The notes beneath the pieces were generated by a model. It had not been told where the DNA came from, did not search any database, and saw only the letters and a program-made list of their open reading frames with translations. The position numbers were made by a program, and so were the translations under genes. A DNA stretch of 64,000 nt from Hoeflea sp. 108 (lineage in GTDB: Bacteria > Pseudomonadota > Alphaproteobacteria > Rhizobiales > Rhizobiaceae), in the NCBI RefSeq assembly GCF_000372965.1, contig NZ_KB890024.1, forward strand, positions 4,180,304 to 4,244,303, given 5' to 3'. This document shows, one piece after another, positions 17,822 to 26,995 of this stretch (its first letter is position 1; every line of letters begins with the position of its first letter).

Positions 17822-18751
17822 ATGGCAATTCTCCTCATCGCCGAACACGACAACGCTTCGCTCTCCGATCAGACCGCGAAGGCGCTGTCGGCCGCTCAGA
17901 AGATCGGTTCCGAAGTCGACGTGCTGGTCGCAGGCAAGGGCGCCAAGGCTGCTGCTGAAGCAGCCGCCAAGCTCAAGGGCGTGCGCAAGGTGCTGCTGGC
18001 CGAAGCCGACGAGCTGGCCGAGCGCCTGGCCGAGCCGACCGCGGCACTGGTCGTCGGCCTCGCCGGCAACTATGACGCCATCGTCGCCGCTGCCACCTCG
18101 ACCGGCAAGAACGTCGCCCCGCGCGTCGCTGCCCTGCTCGACGTCGGCCAGGTCTCGGAAATCATCGAGGTCGTCTCGCCGGACACCTTCAAGCGTCCGA
18201 TCTATGCCGGCAACGCCATCCAGACGGTTCAGGCAACCGACGCCAAGAAGGTGATCACCGTGCGCACGGCTTCCTTCCAGGCTGCCGCCGAGGGCGGTTC
18301 GGCCGCTGTCGAGACCGTTTCGGCAGCCGCCAATCCGGGCCTGTCCTCGTTCGTTGAGAACAAGCTGTCGGAAAGCGATCGTCCGGAGCTGACCTCGGCC
18401 AAGATCATCATCTCGGGTGGTCGCGCGCTCGGCTCGGCCGAGAAGTTCCAGGAAGTCATTCTGCCGGTGGCCGACAAGCTCGGTGCCGCCGTCGGCGCCA
18501 GCCGCGCTGCCGTCGACGCCGGCTACGCCCCCAACGACTGGCAGGTCGGCCAGACCGGCAAGGTGGTCGCCCCCGATCTCTACATCGCCTGCGGCATCTC
18601 GGGTGCAATCCAGCATCTCGCCGGCATGAAGGACTCGAAGGTCATCGTCGCCATCAACAAGGACGAAGAAGCCCCGATCTTCCAGGTGGCCGACTACGGC
18701 ATCGTCGGCGACCTCTTCACCGTCCTGCCGGAGCTCGAAAAGGCGCTTTGA
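17822..18751 (+). CDS. etfA: Electron transfer flavoprotein alpha subunit
   Basis: A 309-aa protein. The C-terminal FAD-binding domain has VVAPDLYIACGISGAIQHLAGMKDS and VAINKDEEAPIFQVADYGIVGDLF, the ETF-alpha signature. It forms a dimer with EtfB. Ribosome-binding site GAAAGGG upstream of the ATG. A strong hairpin follows 30 bases downstream, so etfBA is a two-gene unit and hbd is transcribed separately or by read-through. Confidence 0.94.
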   Translation: MAILLIAEHDNASLSDQTAKALSAAQKIGSEVDVLVAGKGAKAAAEAAAKLKGVRKVLLAEADELAERLAEPTAALVVGLAGNYDAIVAAATSTGKNVAPRVAALLDVGQVSEIIEVVSPDTFKRPIYAGNAIQTVQATDAKKVITVRTASFQAAAEGGSAAVETVSAAANPGLSSFVENKLSESDRPELTSAKIIISGGRALGSAEKFQEVILPVADKLGAAVGASRAAVDAGYAPNDWQVGQTGKVVAPDLYIACGISGAIQHLAGMKDSKVIVAINKDEEAPIFQVADYGIVGDLFTVLPELEKAL

Positions 18752-18781
18752 CGCCTCTTCGCCCAAAGTATTAAAATGTTG

Positions 18782-18820
18782 TGGCCGGGGTAGACGAACG
18801 CTACCCCGGCCATTTAGTTT
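18782..18820 (+). terminator. Intrinsic-type terminator after etfA
   Basis: A perfect 12-bp stem, TGGCCGGGGTAG with CTACCCCGGCCA, around a 7-base loop, followed by TTTAGTTT. Good fit to a Rho-independent terminator for etfBA. Confidence 0.8.
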
Positions 18821-18862
18821 GCATTGCACAAAACTAATAAAAACTTCGACGGGATTGGTGTG

Positions 18863-19744
18863 ATGACGGGTAAGATCGAGACGGTCGGCATTGTCGGTGC
18901 GGGCCAGATGGGTGGCGGAATTGCACATGTTTCGGCCCTCGCCGGCTACAGCGTGCTGATCTACGACCTCTCGCCCGAGCGCATCGAAAAAGGCATCGCC
19001 ACCATCAATGGCAACCTGGCCCGCCAAGTCGCGTCGGGCAAGCTCGACGAGCAGTCGCGCAAGGATGCGATGGCCCGCATCTCTGCGGCTCCAGCAATGG
19101 CCGATCTCGCCAGCGCGGACCTCGTGATCGAGGCGGCAACCGAGGACGAGACGGTCAAGCGCAAGATCTATGCGCAGCTCTGCCCGCAGTTGAACCCCGA
19201 GGCGATCCTCGCCACCAACACCTCGTCGATTTCGATCACGCGCCTTGCCGCGCAGACCGATCGTCCTGAGCGTTTCATCGGCATCCACTTCATGAACCCG
19301 GTTCCGGTCATGAAGCTGGTCGAGCTGGTGCGCGGCATCGCCACCGAAGACAAGACCTTCGAGGCCTCGAAGGAATATGTCCGCCACCTCGACAAGACGG
19401 TCACCGTCTCGGAGGATTTCCCTGCCTTCATCGTCAACCGCATCCTGCTGCCGATGATCAACGAGGCGATCTATACCCTCTATGAGGGTGTCGGCACCGT
19501 CGAAGCCATCGACACGGCGATGAAGCTCGGCGCCAACCATCCGATGGGGCCACTGCAGCTCGCCGACTTCATCGGCCTAGACACCTGCCTGTCGATCATG
19601 CAGGTGCTGCACGACGGCCTGTCGGACTCGAAGTACCGTCCCTGCCCGCTTCTGGTGAAATATGTCGAGGCCGGCTGGCTCGGCCGCAAGACCGGCCGCG
19701 GCTTCTACGACTATCGCGGCGAGCATCCGGTTCCGACGCGCTGA
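18863..19744 (+). CDS. 3-hydroxybutyryl-CoA dehydrogenase
   Basis: A 293-aa protein with an N-terminal NAD-binding Rossmann motif (GIVGAGQMGGGIAH) and the catalytic region IGIHFMNPVPVMKLVE (His of the His-Glu pair). FPAFIVNRILLPMINEAI and LGANHPMGPLQLADFIGLD are signatures of the C-terminal domain. It oxidises (S)-3-hydroxyacyl-CoA in fatty-acid and polyhydroxybutyrate metabolism; its link with etfBA is metabolic. The ATG giving a TGKIETVGIVG start is preferred; a start 13 codons upstream is possible. Confidence 0.9.
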   Translation: MTGKIETVGIVGAGQMGGGIAHVSALAGYSVLIYDLSPERIEKGIATINGNLARQVASGKLDEQSRKDAMARISAAPAMADLASADLVIEAATEDETVKRKIYAQLCPQLNPEAILATNTSSISITRLAAQTDRPERFIGIHFMNPVPVMKLVELVRGIATEDKTFEASKEYVRHLDKTVTVSEDFPAFIVNRILLPMINEAIYTLYEGVGTVEAIDTAMKLGANHPMGPLQLADFIGLDTCLSIMQVLHDGLSDSKYRPCPLLVKYVEAGWLGRKTGRGFYDYRGEHPVPTR

Positions 19745-19965
19745 ACCGCATTTCGGCGGACAAGAGGCTCACCATGCCGACAGCCTGAAATAGCTGCCGG
19801 CCAGCCTCCGGTATTAACCCGGCCTTTCCAGTTTGGATGACATGCAGCTGAAGGGCGTGCGCGTCCTCCTTCGGAGGACGATCGCCCGTAAGTCCTCGAA
19901 TTTGGGGCTTTCCCGCGCGCTGCCGCCTGACAGCGCTCCGCGCGCAGCGGAAGCGTTGGCGGGTC

Positions 19966-21315
19966 ATGGGCAACAAAATCCGTGTCGCGGAAATACTCGG
20001 AGCGTTGAGCCATGCGCTCGACCTGACCGAGGGCCAGCCGCCCGGCCACTGCGTGCGCTGCTGCTGGATCGGCGTGAGCATCGGGCGTGAACTCGGCCTG
20101 CCGGAAGAAGCGCTCAAGGACCTCTATTACGCGCTGCTGCTCAAGGACCTCGGCTGTTCGAGCAATGCGGCGCGCATCTGCAGCCTCTACCTGGCCGATG
20201 ACCTGAACTTCAAGAAGGACTTCAAGCTGCTGAACAGCAGCCTGCCCCAGGTGCTCCGTTTCGCGCTTTCCCACACCGGCCCCAATGCCGACCTGGCCCA
20301 GCGCTTCCGCAGCATCATCAACATCCTGCAAAATGGCGGCCAGATTGCTCGCGAGCTGATCGAGACGCGCTGCCAGCGCGGCGCGCAGATCGCCCGCCAG
20401 ATGCATTTTTCCGAAGCCGTGGCCGAGGCCATCCTCGATCTCGACGAGCATTGGGACGGCGGCGGCAAGCCGCTCGGACGCTCCGGCCGGGACATCGCGA
20501 TGTTTGCCCGCGTGGCGCTGCTGGCGCAGGTGGTCGACGTCTTCCATGCCGCGAGCGGCCGCGCGGCGGCGCTCGCCGAAATAAGCCACCGCTCAGGGGC
20601 CTGGTTCGATCCGGCAGTTGTCGGCGCATTCCAGAAGGTCGCGGCAAGCGACGCCTTCTGGCAGACGCTTGCCCGCGACGACCTTGAAGAGGTGGTGCTG
20701 ACAATGGAACCGGGGCAAGAGGCGATGCTTGCCGACGACGACTATCTCGACGACATCGCCCAGGCTTTTGCCCGCGTCATCGACGCCAAGAGCCCATACA
20801 CCTCGGGCCACAGCGAGCGCGTCGCCATCTTCACCGATCTGATCGCCGAGGAAATGGGCTTCACCACAAGCCATCGTCGCTGGCTGAAGCGCGCAGCGCT
20901 GCTGCACGACATCGGCAAGCTCGGCGTCTCCAACAGCGTGCTCGACAAGAACGGCAAGCTCGACGACCTCGAATGGGTGTCGATGCGGCGGCATGCGGAA
21001 ATGTCCGAGGTGATCCTGTCACGGATCGGCGCTTTTGCCGATTTGTCGAAGATCGCCGGCGCCCATCACGAAAGGCTCGATGGCAAGGGTTATCCCAGGG
21101 GTCTCGTCGCCCACCAGATCGACCTCGACACCCGCATCATCTCGACGGCCGACGTGTTCGACGCGCTGACCGCCGAACGGCCCTACCGCGCGGCAATGCC
21201 GATCTCCAAGGCCATGGCGATCCTGTGGGAGGGCGCCGGCACCTCGCACGACCCGACATGTATCAAGGCGCTCGAACGAGCACTTGCGCACGCCGAGCTG
21301 GCAGCCGCTGCCTGA
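19966..21315 (+). CDS. HD-GYP phosphodiesterase with a degenerate first HD domain
   Basis: A 449-aa protein with two HD-type domains. The second (about 265-440) has His282, HDIGK (314-318) and HHERLDGKGYP (367 onward), the full set of a c-di-GMP-hydrolysing HD-GYP. The first (about 15-200) keeps the fold but has KDLG where HDIG is expected and LDEHWDGGGKP as a GYP-like remnant, so it is probably non-catalytic. There is no membrane segment or receiver domain. The stop lies three bases from that of a GGDEF gene in the other direction, a convergent c-di-GMP pair. Start ATG has no strong ribosome-binding site. Confidence 0.83.
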   Translation: MGNKIRVAEILGALSHALDLTEGQPPGHCVRCCWIGVSIGRELGLPEEALKDLYYALLLKDLGCSSNAARICSLYLADDLNFKKDFKLLNSSLPQVLRFALSHTGPNADLAQRFRSIINILQNGGQIARELIETRCQRGAQIARQMHFSEAVAEAILDLDEHWDGGGKPLGRSGRDIAMFARVALLAQVVDVFHAASGRAAALAEISHRSGAWFDPAVVGAFQKVAASDAFWQTLARDDLEEVVLTMEPGQEAMLADDDYLDDIAQAFARVIDAKSPYTSGHSERVAIFTDLIAEEMGFTTSHRRWLKRAALLHDIGKLGVSNSVLDKNGKLDDLEWVSMRRHAEMSEVILSRIGAFADLSKIAGAHHERLDGKGYPRGLVAHQIDLDTRIISTADVFDALTAERPYRAAMPISKAMAILWEGAGTSHDPTCIKALERALAHAELAAAA

Positions 21316-21318
21316 TGA

Positions 21319-22119
21319 TCAGTTAACCAGACCGGAATACCAGCCAGGTGTCCGCTCGGGTGGCATGGGCGCCAGCTCGACGCGATTGCGCCCGGCATCC
21401 TTGGCCTCGTAGAGGTAGGAATCGGCTATGCGGAACAGTTCGGCAAAGCCGACCGGCCGGTCGAACACCGCCCCGCCCACGCTGACCGTCAGCGCATGGC
21501 GGCTGCCGCCCGGAAGGAACTCCGCCTCGGCCACGGCGCGCCTGATGCGCTCGGCGATGTCGACGGCATTGACCGGCGTGGCATCGGGCAAGAAGACCGC
21601 GAACTCCTCGCCGCCGAGCCTGCCCAGCATGTCTGTGGACCGCAGGCAGGGGCGGATGGCCTCGACGATCACCCGCAGCGCCTCGTCGCCCTCGGCGTGT
21701 CCGAAGCGGTCATTGACCGCCTTGAAATGATCGGCATCGACGACCAGCAGAGCCCCCATCGGCCGACCGACAAGCCTGGTCCTGTTCCTGCCCAGTGCCT
21801 CGTCGACCCGGGCCGAAAAGGCACCGCGATTGAGCACCGCCGTCAACGCATCGGTCGAGGCGACCACGGCAAGCTTATGATTGACGATGGCGAGTTCGCG
21901 CAGCTTGAGCGTCAGGTAGAAGAACAGCGGCGCGGCCAGCAGGACCGGTACGATGGTGGCTTCCAGCAAGACGAGGCGGAACACCTCGCTGCTGGCGTTG
22001 CCGAACATCAGCCAGGTGACGATGAGCGAGACGACGACGCAGCCCAGCGTTCCGAAAACCGTCCAGCCGGCGAGCTGAAGCCAGGCACGCGGCGAGAGTT
22101 TCTTCAAAGATGCCCGCAA
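21319..22119 (-). CDS. GGDEF diguanylate cyclase, membrane-anchored
   Basis: A 266-aa protein with two hydrophobic segments (about 14-40 and 47-70) followed by a GGDEF domain. The active-site loop is GGEEF with DADHFKAVNDRFGHAEGD in front. There is no RxxD product-inhibition site right before GGEEF (the bases there encode DMLGRL), so feedback control by c-di-GMP is doubtful. I use the TTG start because AGGAGG lies eight bases upstream; the GTG three codons earlier touches that site directly. It is the likely antagonist of the convergent HD-GYP protein. Confidence 0.83.
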   Translation of the reverse strand: MRASLKKLSPRAWLQLAGWTVFGTLGCVVVSLIVTWLMFGNASSEVFRLVLLEATIVPVLLAAPLFFYLTLKLRELAIVNHKLAVVASTDALTAVLNRGAFSARVDEALGRNRTRLVGRPMGALLVVDADHFKAVNDRFGHAEGDEALRVIVEAIRPCLRSTDMLGRLGGEEFAVFLPDATPVNAVDIAERIRRAVAEAEFLPGGSRHALTVSVGGAVFDRPVGFAELFRIADSYLYEAKDAGRNRVELAPMPPERTPGWYSGLVN

Positions 22120-22269
22120 TCCAGCCACCTCCTTGATCTTGCATCGATCTTCGGTCGGGCGGCATGAACAAGAGGTTATCGCAACAGCTCAAATTGGAAC
22201 GATTGCGTTATCTGCGGTGCACCGGTTGCGGTTGGCCGGTCCTGCGCCCAAGGCGCGCATCCCAAGGCC

Positions 22270-23322
22270 CTACACTCTCTTGCCGTCGCTGCCGAAGAAA
22301 TGCAGCTTCTCGCGGCGGGCAAAGACCGGCAGCTGGTCGCCAGGCATGGCATCGGAGCGGCCGGCCACGCGCACGACGATGCGACCGCCCGGCACCTGGC
22401 AATGGAGGAAGCTTTCGGCACCGACAGGCTCGACGCCCTCGACCTTGGCCATCAGTCGCAGTGCCCCGTCGGAGGACACACCATTGGCCTCGGTGCGGAC
22501 CTCGCAATCCTCCGGACGGAAGCCGAGCGTCGCTGCGTTGGTTGGCACGGCCGGCAACGTCACCGCCCCCTCGAGCTGGCCGCTGCGCAGCGGCAGGAGG
22601 TTCATCGGCGGCGCGCCGATGAAGGAAGCCACGAAGGTCGAGGCCGGCTTCTCGTAAATGTCGAGCGGCGCGCCGAGCTGCTCGACCAGACCGGCATTCA
22701 TGACCACCAGCACGTCGGCCAGCGTCATCGCCTCAAGCTGATCGTGGGTGACATAGACCGAGGTGACGCCGAGATTGCGCTGCAGGTTCTTGATCTCGAC
22801 GCGCATCTGGCCGCGCAGCTTGGCGTCGAGGTTGGACAACGGCTCGTCGAACAGGAAGACCTTGGGATTGCGCACGATGGCGCGACCCATGGCGACGCGC
22901 TGGCGCTGGCCGCCTGACAGTTCGCGTGGACGGCGTTCGAGCAGGTGCTCCAGCTCCAGCGTCTTGGCGGTCGCCCGCACACGCCTGTCGACTTCGTCCT
23001 TCGGCGTGCCTCGGTTGCGCAGGCCGTAGGCCATGTTGTCATAGACCTTCATATGCGGGTAGAGCGCATAGTTCTGGAAGACCATGGCAATGTCGCGCTC
23101 GGTGGGGCCGATCGCATTCACCGTCTTGCCGTCGATGGCGCAGCTGCCGGCCGAGATGGTCTCCAGGCCCGCGATCATGCGCAAAAGCGTGGACTTGCCG
23201 CAACCCGACGGGCCGACAAGCACGCACAGCGCCTTGTCTGGAATGGCGATGGACACGCCCTTCACCGCTTCGACGCCGCCGGCATAGACCTTGCGGACGT
23301 CCTTGAGATCGACGGTTGCCAT
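22270..23322 (-). CDS. ugpC: sn-Glycerol-3-phosphate ABC transporter ATP-binding protein
   Basis: A 350-aa ATPase of the CUT1 (MalK/UgpC) family. It has Walker A GPSGCGKST near residue 39, Q-loop FQNYALYPHM, signature LSGGQRQR, Walker B VFLFDEPLSNLD and a C-terminal TOBE-like regulatory domain. Its start overlaps the ugpE stop by one base (TAATG), and GGAG stands before the ATG. It energises import of glycerol-3-phosphate or its diesters. The assignment to G3P relies on the UgpB and permease resemblance. Confidence 0.9.
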   Translation of the reverse strand: MATVDLKDVRKVYAGGVEAVKGVSIAIPDKALCVLVGPSGCGKSTLLRMIAGLETISAGSCAIDGKTVNAIGPTERDIAMVFQNYALYPHMKVYDNMAYGLRNRGTPKDEVDRRVRATAKTLELEHLLERRPRELSGGQRQRVAMGRAIVRNPKVFLFDEPLSNLDAKLRGQMRVEIKNLQRNLGVTSVYVTHDQLEAMTLADVLVVMNAGLVEQLGAPLDIYEKPASTFVASFIGAPPMNLLPLRSGQLEGAVTLPAVPTNAATLGFRPEDCEVRTEANGVSSDGALRLMAKVEGVEPVGAESFLHCQVPGGRIVVRVAGRSDAMPGDQLPVFARREKLHFFGSDGKRV

Positions 23323-24218
23323 TATTTCTCCGTTTCGACGAGGCCGCGGACGAACCAGCGCTGCATGAATACGACCACCAGGATGGGCGGCACGATGGCG
23401 AGCATGGAGGTGACCATCACCAGATGCCATTCGGTGTCGGCATCGGCAAACGAGATCATCTTCCTGAGCGCAATGACGATGGTGTTCATGTCGTTGCGAT
23501 TGGTGACGAGAAGCGGCCAGAGATATTGCGTCCAGCCATAGATGAAGAGGATGACGAACAATGCCGCGATGTTGGTGCGCGACAGTGGCAGCAGGATATC
23601 CTTGAAGAAGCGCCACGGACCGGCGCCGTCGACGCGCGCCGCCTCGACCAGTTCGCCCGGGATGGTGAGGAAGAACTGGCGGAACAGCAGCGTAGCGGTA
23701 GCCGACGCGATCAGCGGCACGATCAGCCCGGTATAGGTGTCGATCAGGCCGAGATCGACCATCACCTTGTAGGTCGGCAGGATGCGCACCTCGACCGGCA
23801 GCATCAGTGTGATGAAGATCAGCCAGAAGAAGAACATCCGGCCGGGGAAGCGGAAGAAGACGATGGCGTAGGCCGACAGGATCGAGATGATGATCTTGCC
23901 GATGGCAATGCCGAAGGCAACGATGGTGGTGTTGATGAGCAGCGTCGCAACGCTGACCCCGCCGATGCGGCCGACACCGCCGAACAGCGCCTCCGAATAG
24001 TTCTTGAAGAACTCCGGCCCCGGCAGCAGCGGCAGTGGCGGACGCAGGATCGTCTGCAGCGAATGGGTGGAGGCAACGAAGGTGTAGTAGATCGGGAACG
24101 CGACGATCACGATGCCGAGGATCAGGATCGCGTGCGCCATGTAGACGCCGGCCATCGACTGGCCGATCATCAGCTTGTCGTGCCCGCTGGCAGGTGGAAG
24201 CGGCTTCGGCTCAGCCAT
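23322..24218 (-). CDS. ugpE: sn-Glycerol-3-phosphate ABC transporter permease
   Basis: A 298-aa inner-membrane permease with six helices and the cytoplasmic EAA loop (ELVEAARVDGAGPWRFFKDILLPLS) that docks on the ATPase. It pairs with UgpA. The ATG giving AEPKPLPPASG as N-terminus is used; it overlaps the ugpA stop by eight bases. The order B-A-E-C matches ugp operons in other bacteria. Confidence 0.9.
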   Translation of the reverse strand: MAEPKPLPPASGHDKLMIGQSMAGVYMAHAILILGIVIVAFPIYYTFVASTHSLQTILRPPLPLLPGPEFFKNYSEALFGGVGRIGGVSVATLLINTTIVAFGIAIGKIIISILSAYAIVFFRFPGRMFFFWLIFITLMLPVEVRILPTYKVMVDLGLIDTYTGLIVPLIASATATLLFRQFFLTIPGELVEAARVDGAGPWRFFKDILLPLSRTNIAALFVILFIYGWTQYLWPLLVTNRNDMNTIVIALRKMISFADADTEWHLVMVTSMLAIVPPILVVVFMQRWFVRGLVETEK

Positions 24219-25095
24219 AATGCACCTTCTTCTCGACATAGCGGAACTGGATGGCGGTAAGCGCGATGACGATGACCATCAGGATCACCGACTGCGCCGC
24301 CGAGTCGCCGAGGATGAGATTGACGAAGCCGTCATTGTAGACCTTGTAGACCAGAGTCTCGGTGGCCTTGCCCGGCCCGCCGCCCGTCACAGCATGAATG
24401 ATGCCGAAGGTGTCGAAGAAGGCATAGACGGTGTTGACTACCAAAAGGAAGAAGGTGGTCGGTGCGAGCAACGGGAAGACGATCGTCCAGAAGCGCTTGT
24501 TCTCGCCGGCACCGTCGATGGCCGCAGCTTCGATCAGCGACTTGGGGATCGCCTGCAGGCCGGCGACGAAGAACAGGAAATTGTAGCTGATCTGCTTCCA
24601 GGACGCGGCGGCCACGACCAGCGTCATGGCCTGCGACCCGTCGAGAAGCGGGTCCCAGTGGATGCCGAGCCAGCGCAGGCCATAGGCGAGCGAGCCGATC
24701 GACGGGTTGAACAGGAACAGCCACAGCATGCCGGCAATGGCGGGCGCCACCGCATAGGGCCAGATCAGCAGCGTGCGGTAGAGGCCGCGGCTGCGCACCA
24801 CCTTGTCGGCCATGACGGCGAGCAGCAGTGCGGTGGCCATGGCGACGGCCGCGGTGGCGACCGAAAAGACGATCGTGACGTGGACCGAATTGAGATAGTT
24901 CGGGTCCGACAGCACCTTCTTGAAATTGGCGAACCAGACGAATTTGGACGACAGCCCGAAGGGATCTTCCTTCAGCATCGACTGGCGCAGCGCCTGGCTG
25001 GCCGGCCAGTAGAAGAACACCAGCGTGATCGCCAGCTGCGGCGCAACCAGCAGATAAGGCAGGATGCGGTTGGGGAAGACGACGCGTGGACTCAT
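24211..25095 (-). CDS. ugpA: sn-Glycerol-3-phosphate ABC transporter permease
   Basis: A 294-aa permease with six membrane helices and the EAA motif SLIEAAAIDGAGENKRFWTIVFPLL. It is the UgpA-type partner of UgpE. The gap of 235 bases to ugpB carries a large inverted repeat that could lower transcription of the downstream genes relative to ugpB, as often happens for a binding-protein gene that must be in excess. No separate promoter is clear. Confidence 0.9.
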   Translation of the reverse strand: MSPRVVFPNRILPYLLVAPQLAITLVFFYWPASQALRQSMLKEDPFGLSSKFVWFANFKKVLSDPNYLNSVHVTIVFSVATAAVAMATALLLAVMADKVVRSRGLYRTLLIWPYAVAPAIAGMLWLFLFNPSIGSLAYGLRWLGIHWDPLLDGSQAMTLVVAAASWKQISYNFLFFVAGLQAIPKSLIEAAAIDGAGENKRFWTIVFPLLAPTTFFLLVVNTVYAFFDTFGIIHAVTGGGPGKATETLVYKVYNDGFVNLILGDSAAQSVILMVIVIALTAIQFRYVEKKVHYG

Positions 25096-25141
25096 GTGGC
25101 CGTTCCAGTGGGGAAGGATTGCGGAGACGAATGCATGGCGA

Positions 25142-25302
25142 CACCCCTCTCTGGCCTGCCGGCCATCTCCCCTTCAAAAGTGGAGGGAGATCAGCGGCTC
25201 CTGCAGCAGTGCAGTATTTGCAGCGGATACGATTGGCGAACGGGACGATGCCGGCCGATCTCCCCTTTTGAGGGGGAGATGGCCGGCAGGCCAGAGGGGG
25301 TG
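25142..25302. repeat. Palindromic (RIME-like) element between ugpB and ugpA
   Basis: The arms 25142-25172 and 25273-25302 are inverted copies of about 30 bases (CACCCC-CTCTGGCCTGCC-GGCC-ATCTCCCC) with one or two mismatches. Inside lie further smaller arms (TGGAGGGAGATC and GATCTCCCC). In RNA this would form a long hairpin. The sequence resembles the RIME-type intergenic palindromes of rhizobia, and a related one lies at 33.7 kb. Confidence 0.65.
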
Positions 25303-25330
25303 AAGAGGATCACGCTCCCTGGCCCGGCTG

Positions 25331-26641
25331 TCAGTTGCCGATGGCTTCCTGGATCGCCTTGTTGCCGCGCGCGACAGTGTTATCGAGCGCCTGCTGAGCG
25401 GTCTGCTGTCCCGCGAGCATCTTTTCGAGCTCTTCGTTCTCGATGTCGCGGACCTGCGGCAGGTTGACGAGGCGGACGCCCTTCGAATTCTCGGTCGGGG
25501 CCTTGCCCATCATCTGCTTGATCGGGATCTCGCGGGCCGGGTTCTTGTCGTAGAAGCCAGACTTCTTGGTCTCTTCATAAGCCGCAAGCGTAACCGGCAG
25601 GTAGCCGGACACCTGGTGCAGGCGCGCCTGGATCGGCGTCTGCGACAGGAAGTTGAAGAAAGCGGCAACGCCCTTGTACTGCTCATCCGGCAGGCCGGCG
25701 AAGACCCACAGCGACGCGCCGCCAGGGATGGTGTTCTGCGGCGCACCCGCGGCGTCCGCCTCGTAGGGCAGCTGGCCCGTGCCGTAGTTCATGCCCGACT
25801 TGACGATGTCGCCGAGACCGCCAGAGGATTCGGTGAAGATGCCGCATTCGCCGGCAAGGAAGATCTGCTTGGCTTCCGATGTGCGGCCGCCATACTTGAA
25901 GGTGCCGTCCTTGGCGAGGTCGGCGAGCTCCTGGAAGTGCTTGACGAAGGCCGGCGCGTTGATCTTCAGCTCGACGTCGGTGCCGCCGATGCCGTTTTCA
26001 TTGGTGCCGTAGGAGACGTTGTTCCAGGCCGCGAAATTCTCGGTGTGGATCCAGGTCAGCCAGGTCGAAGTGAAGCCGCACGGTGCTGCACCGCTCGACT
26101 TGATCTTCTTGGCGGCATCCCAGACCTCGCCCCAGGTCTTGGGCGGATTGTCGACGTCGAGGCCGGCTTTCTGGAAGATGTCCTTGTTGTAGTAGAGGAT
26201 CGGCGAGGACGAGTTGTAGGGGAACGACAGCATCGTGCCGTCGGGCTTCGAGTAGTAGGAGACGATGCCCGGCAGGTACTGGCTCTTGTCGAAGGCCTGA
26301 CCGCCCATCGACAGGATCTCGGCCACCGGCTTGATGGCGCCCTCGGCGCCCATCATCGTGCCCGTGCCTGCATCGAAGACCTGCATGATCGCCGGCGGCT
26401 GCTTGGCGCGGAAGGCGGCGATGCCGGCATTCAGCGTTTCCGGATAGGTGCCCTTGAACACCGGAACGATCTTGTACTCGCTCTGGCTCTTGTTGAATTC
26501 GTCGGACAGCTGGTTGACGACCTCGTTGTTCGCGCCGGTCATGGCGTGCCACCAGGAAATCTCGGTGACGGCGAATGCGGAGGTGCTGGACAACAGCGTC
26601 ATTGTCGCGGCTACACCCGCCGCGAAGCCTAGGGTCTTCAT
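25331..26641 (-). CDS. ugpB: sn-Glycerol-3-phosphate-binding periplasmic protein
   Basis: A 436-aa solute-binding protein with a signal peptide (hydrophobic core, cut near STSAFA-VTE). It has the UgpB features ISWWHAMTGANNEVVNQL near the mature N-terminus, GTYPETLNAGIAAFRAKQPPAI and TENFAAWNNVSYGTNENG. It captures glycerol-3-phosphate or glycerophosphodiesters for UgpAEC. It is the first gene of the operon. A Pho-box-like sequence lies 51-68 bases upstream, which fits the phosphate-starvation control of ugp known in other bacteria. Confidence 0.92.
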   Translation of the reverse strand: MKTLGFAAGVAATMTLLSSTSAFAVTEISWWHAMTGANNEVVNQLSDEFNKSQSEYKIVPVFKGTYPETLNAGIAAFRAKQPPAIMQVFDAGTGTMMGAEGAIKPVAEILSMGGQAFDKSQYLPGIVSYYSKPDGTMLSFPYNSSSPILYYNKDIFQKAGLDVDNPPKTWGEVWDAAKKIKSSGAAPCGFTSTWLTWIHTENFAAWNNVSYGTNENGIGGTDVELKINAPAFVKHFQELADLAKDGTFKYGGRTSEAKQIFLAGECGIFTESSGGLGDIVKSGMNYGTGQLPYEADAAGAPQNTIPGGASLWVFAGLPDEQYKGVAAFFNFLSQTPIQARLHQVSGYLPVTLAAYEETKKSGFYDKNPAREIPIKQMMGKAPTENSKGVRLVNLPQVRDIENEELEKMLAGQQTAQQALDNTVARGNKAIQEAIGN

Positions 26642-26691
26642 GTCTCGCTCCCGTTCTGGTTGGCGAAAGGTTTAGTTTCGCAGGGAGCAGT

Positions 26692-26709
26692 ATTGTCGGA
26701 TTATGACAG
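26692..26709 (-). promoter_or_regulatory. Candidate Pho box upstream of ugpB
   Basis: On the minus strand the bases read CTGTCATAATCCGACAAT. The first half is a perfect CTGTCAT; the second, eleven bases later, matches only partly. It overlaps a 7-bp inverted repeat (TTGTCGG/CCGACAA, 26693-26717). It lies at a suitable distance for PhoB activation of ugpB. Confidence 0.45.
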
Positions 26710-26717
26710 CCCGACAA

Positions 26718-26995
26718 CAGTTTTGTAGCAAAGGTATGAACGGCGGGTTCGGCGCGCTTCGCTTTCGGCTGGCCTGCAACCGGCCGACTGGCTTTCGATT
26801 TTCATAAAAGCGAAAGCAAAACGTCATATTCAAGCAAGCTTAAGGCAACGCCAGAGCCAGCTAACAACCACGCTGCGGGATGGCCTGCCGCGTGCGAAAA
26901 CCGTTTCGCGCGGCGACGGCGCGAACCAGAATCGAACCGTCGATGCAACCGATGATTGCCAGCTTCTCTGGGGATAATTTTGCTCTGGCGCCGGC
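26718..26995. other. Rest of the ugpB/tlpA gap
   Basis: Between the candidate Pho box and the tlpA stop there is no gene that I can support. A small inverted repeat (CTTTCG/CGAAAG, near 26792-26815) is present but has no T-tract. Base composition is slightly lower in GC than the coding DNA around it. Confidence 0.35.
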
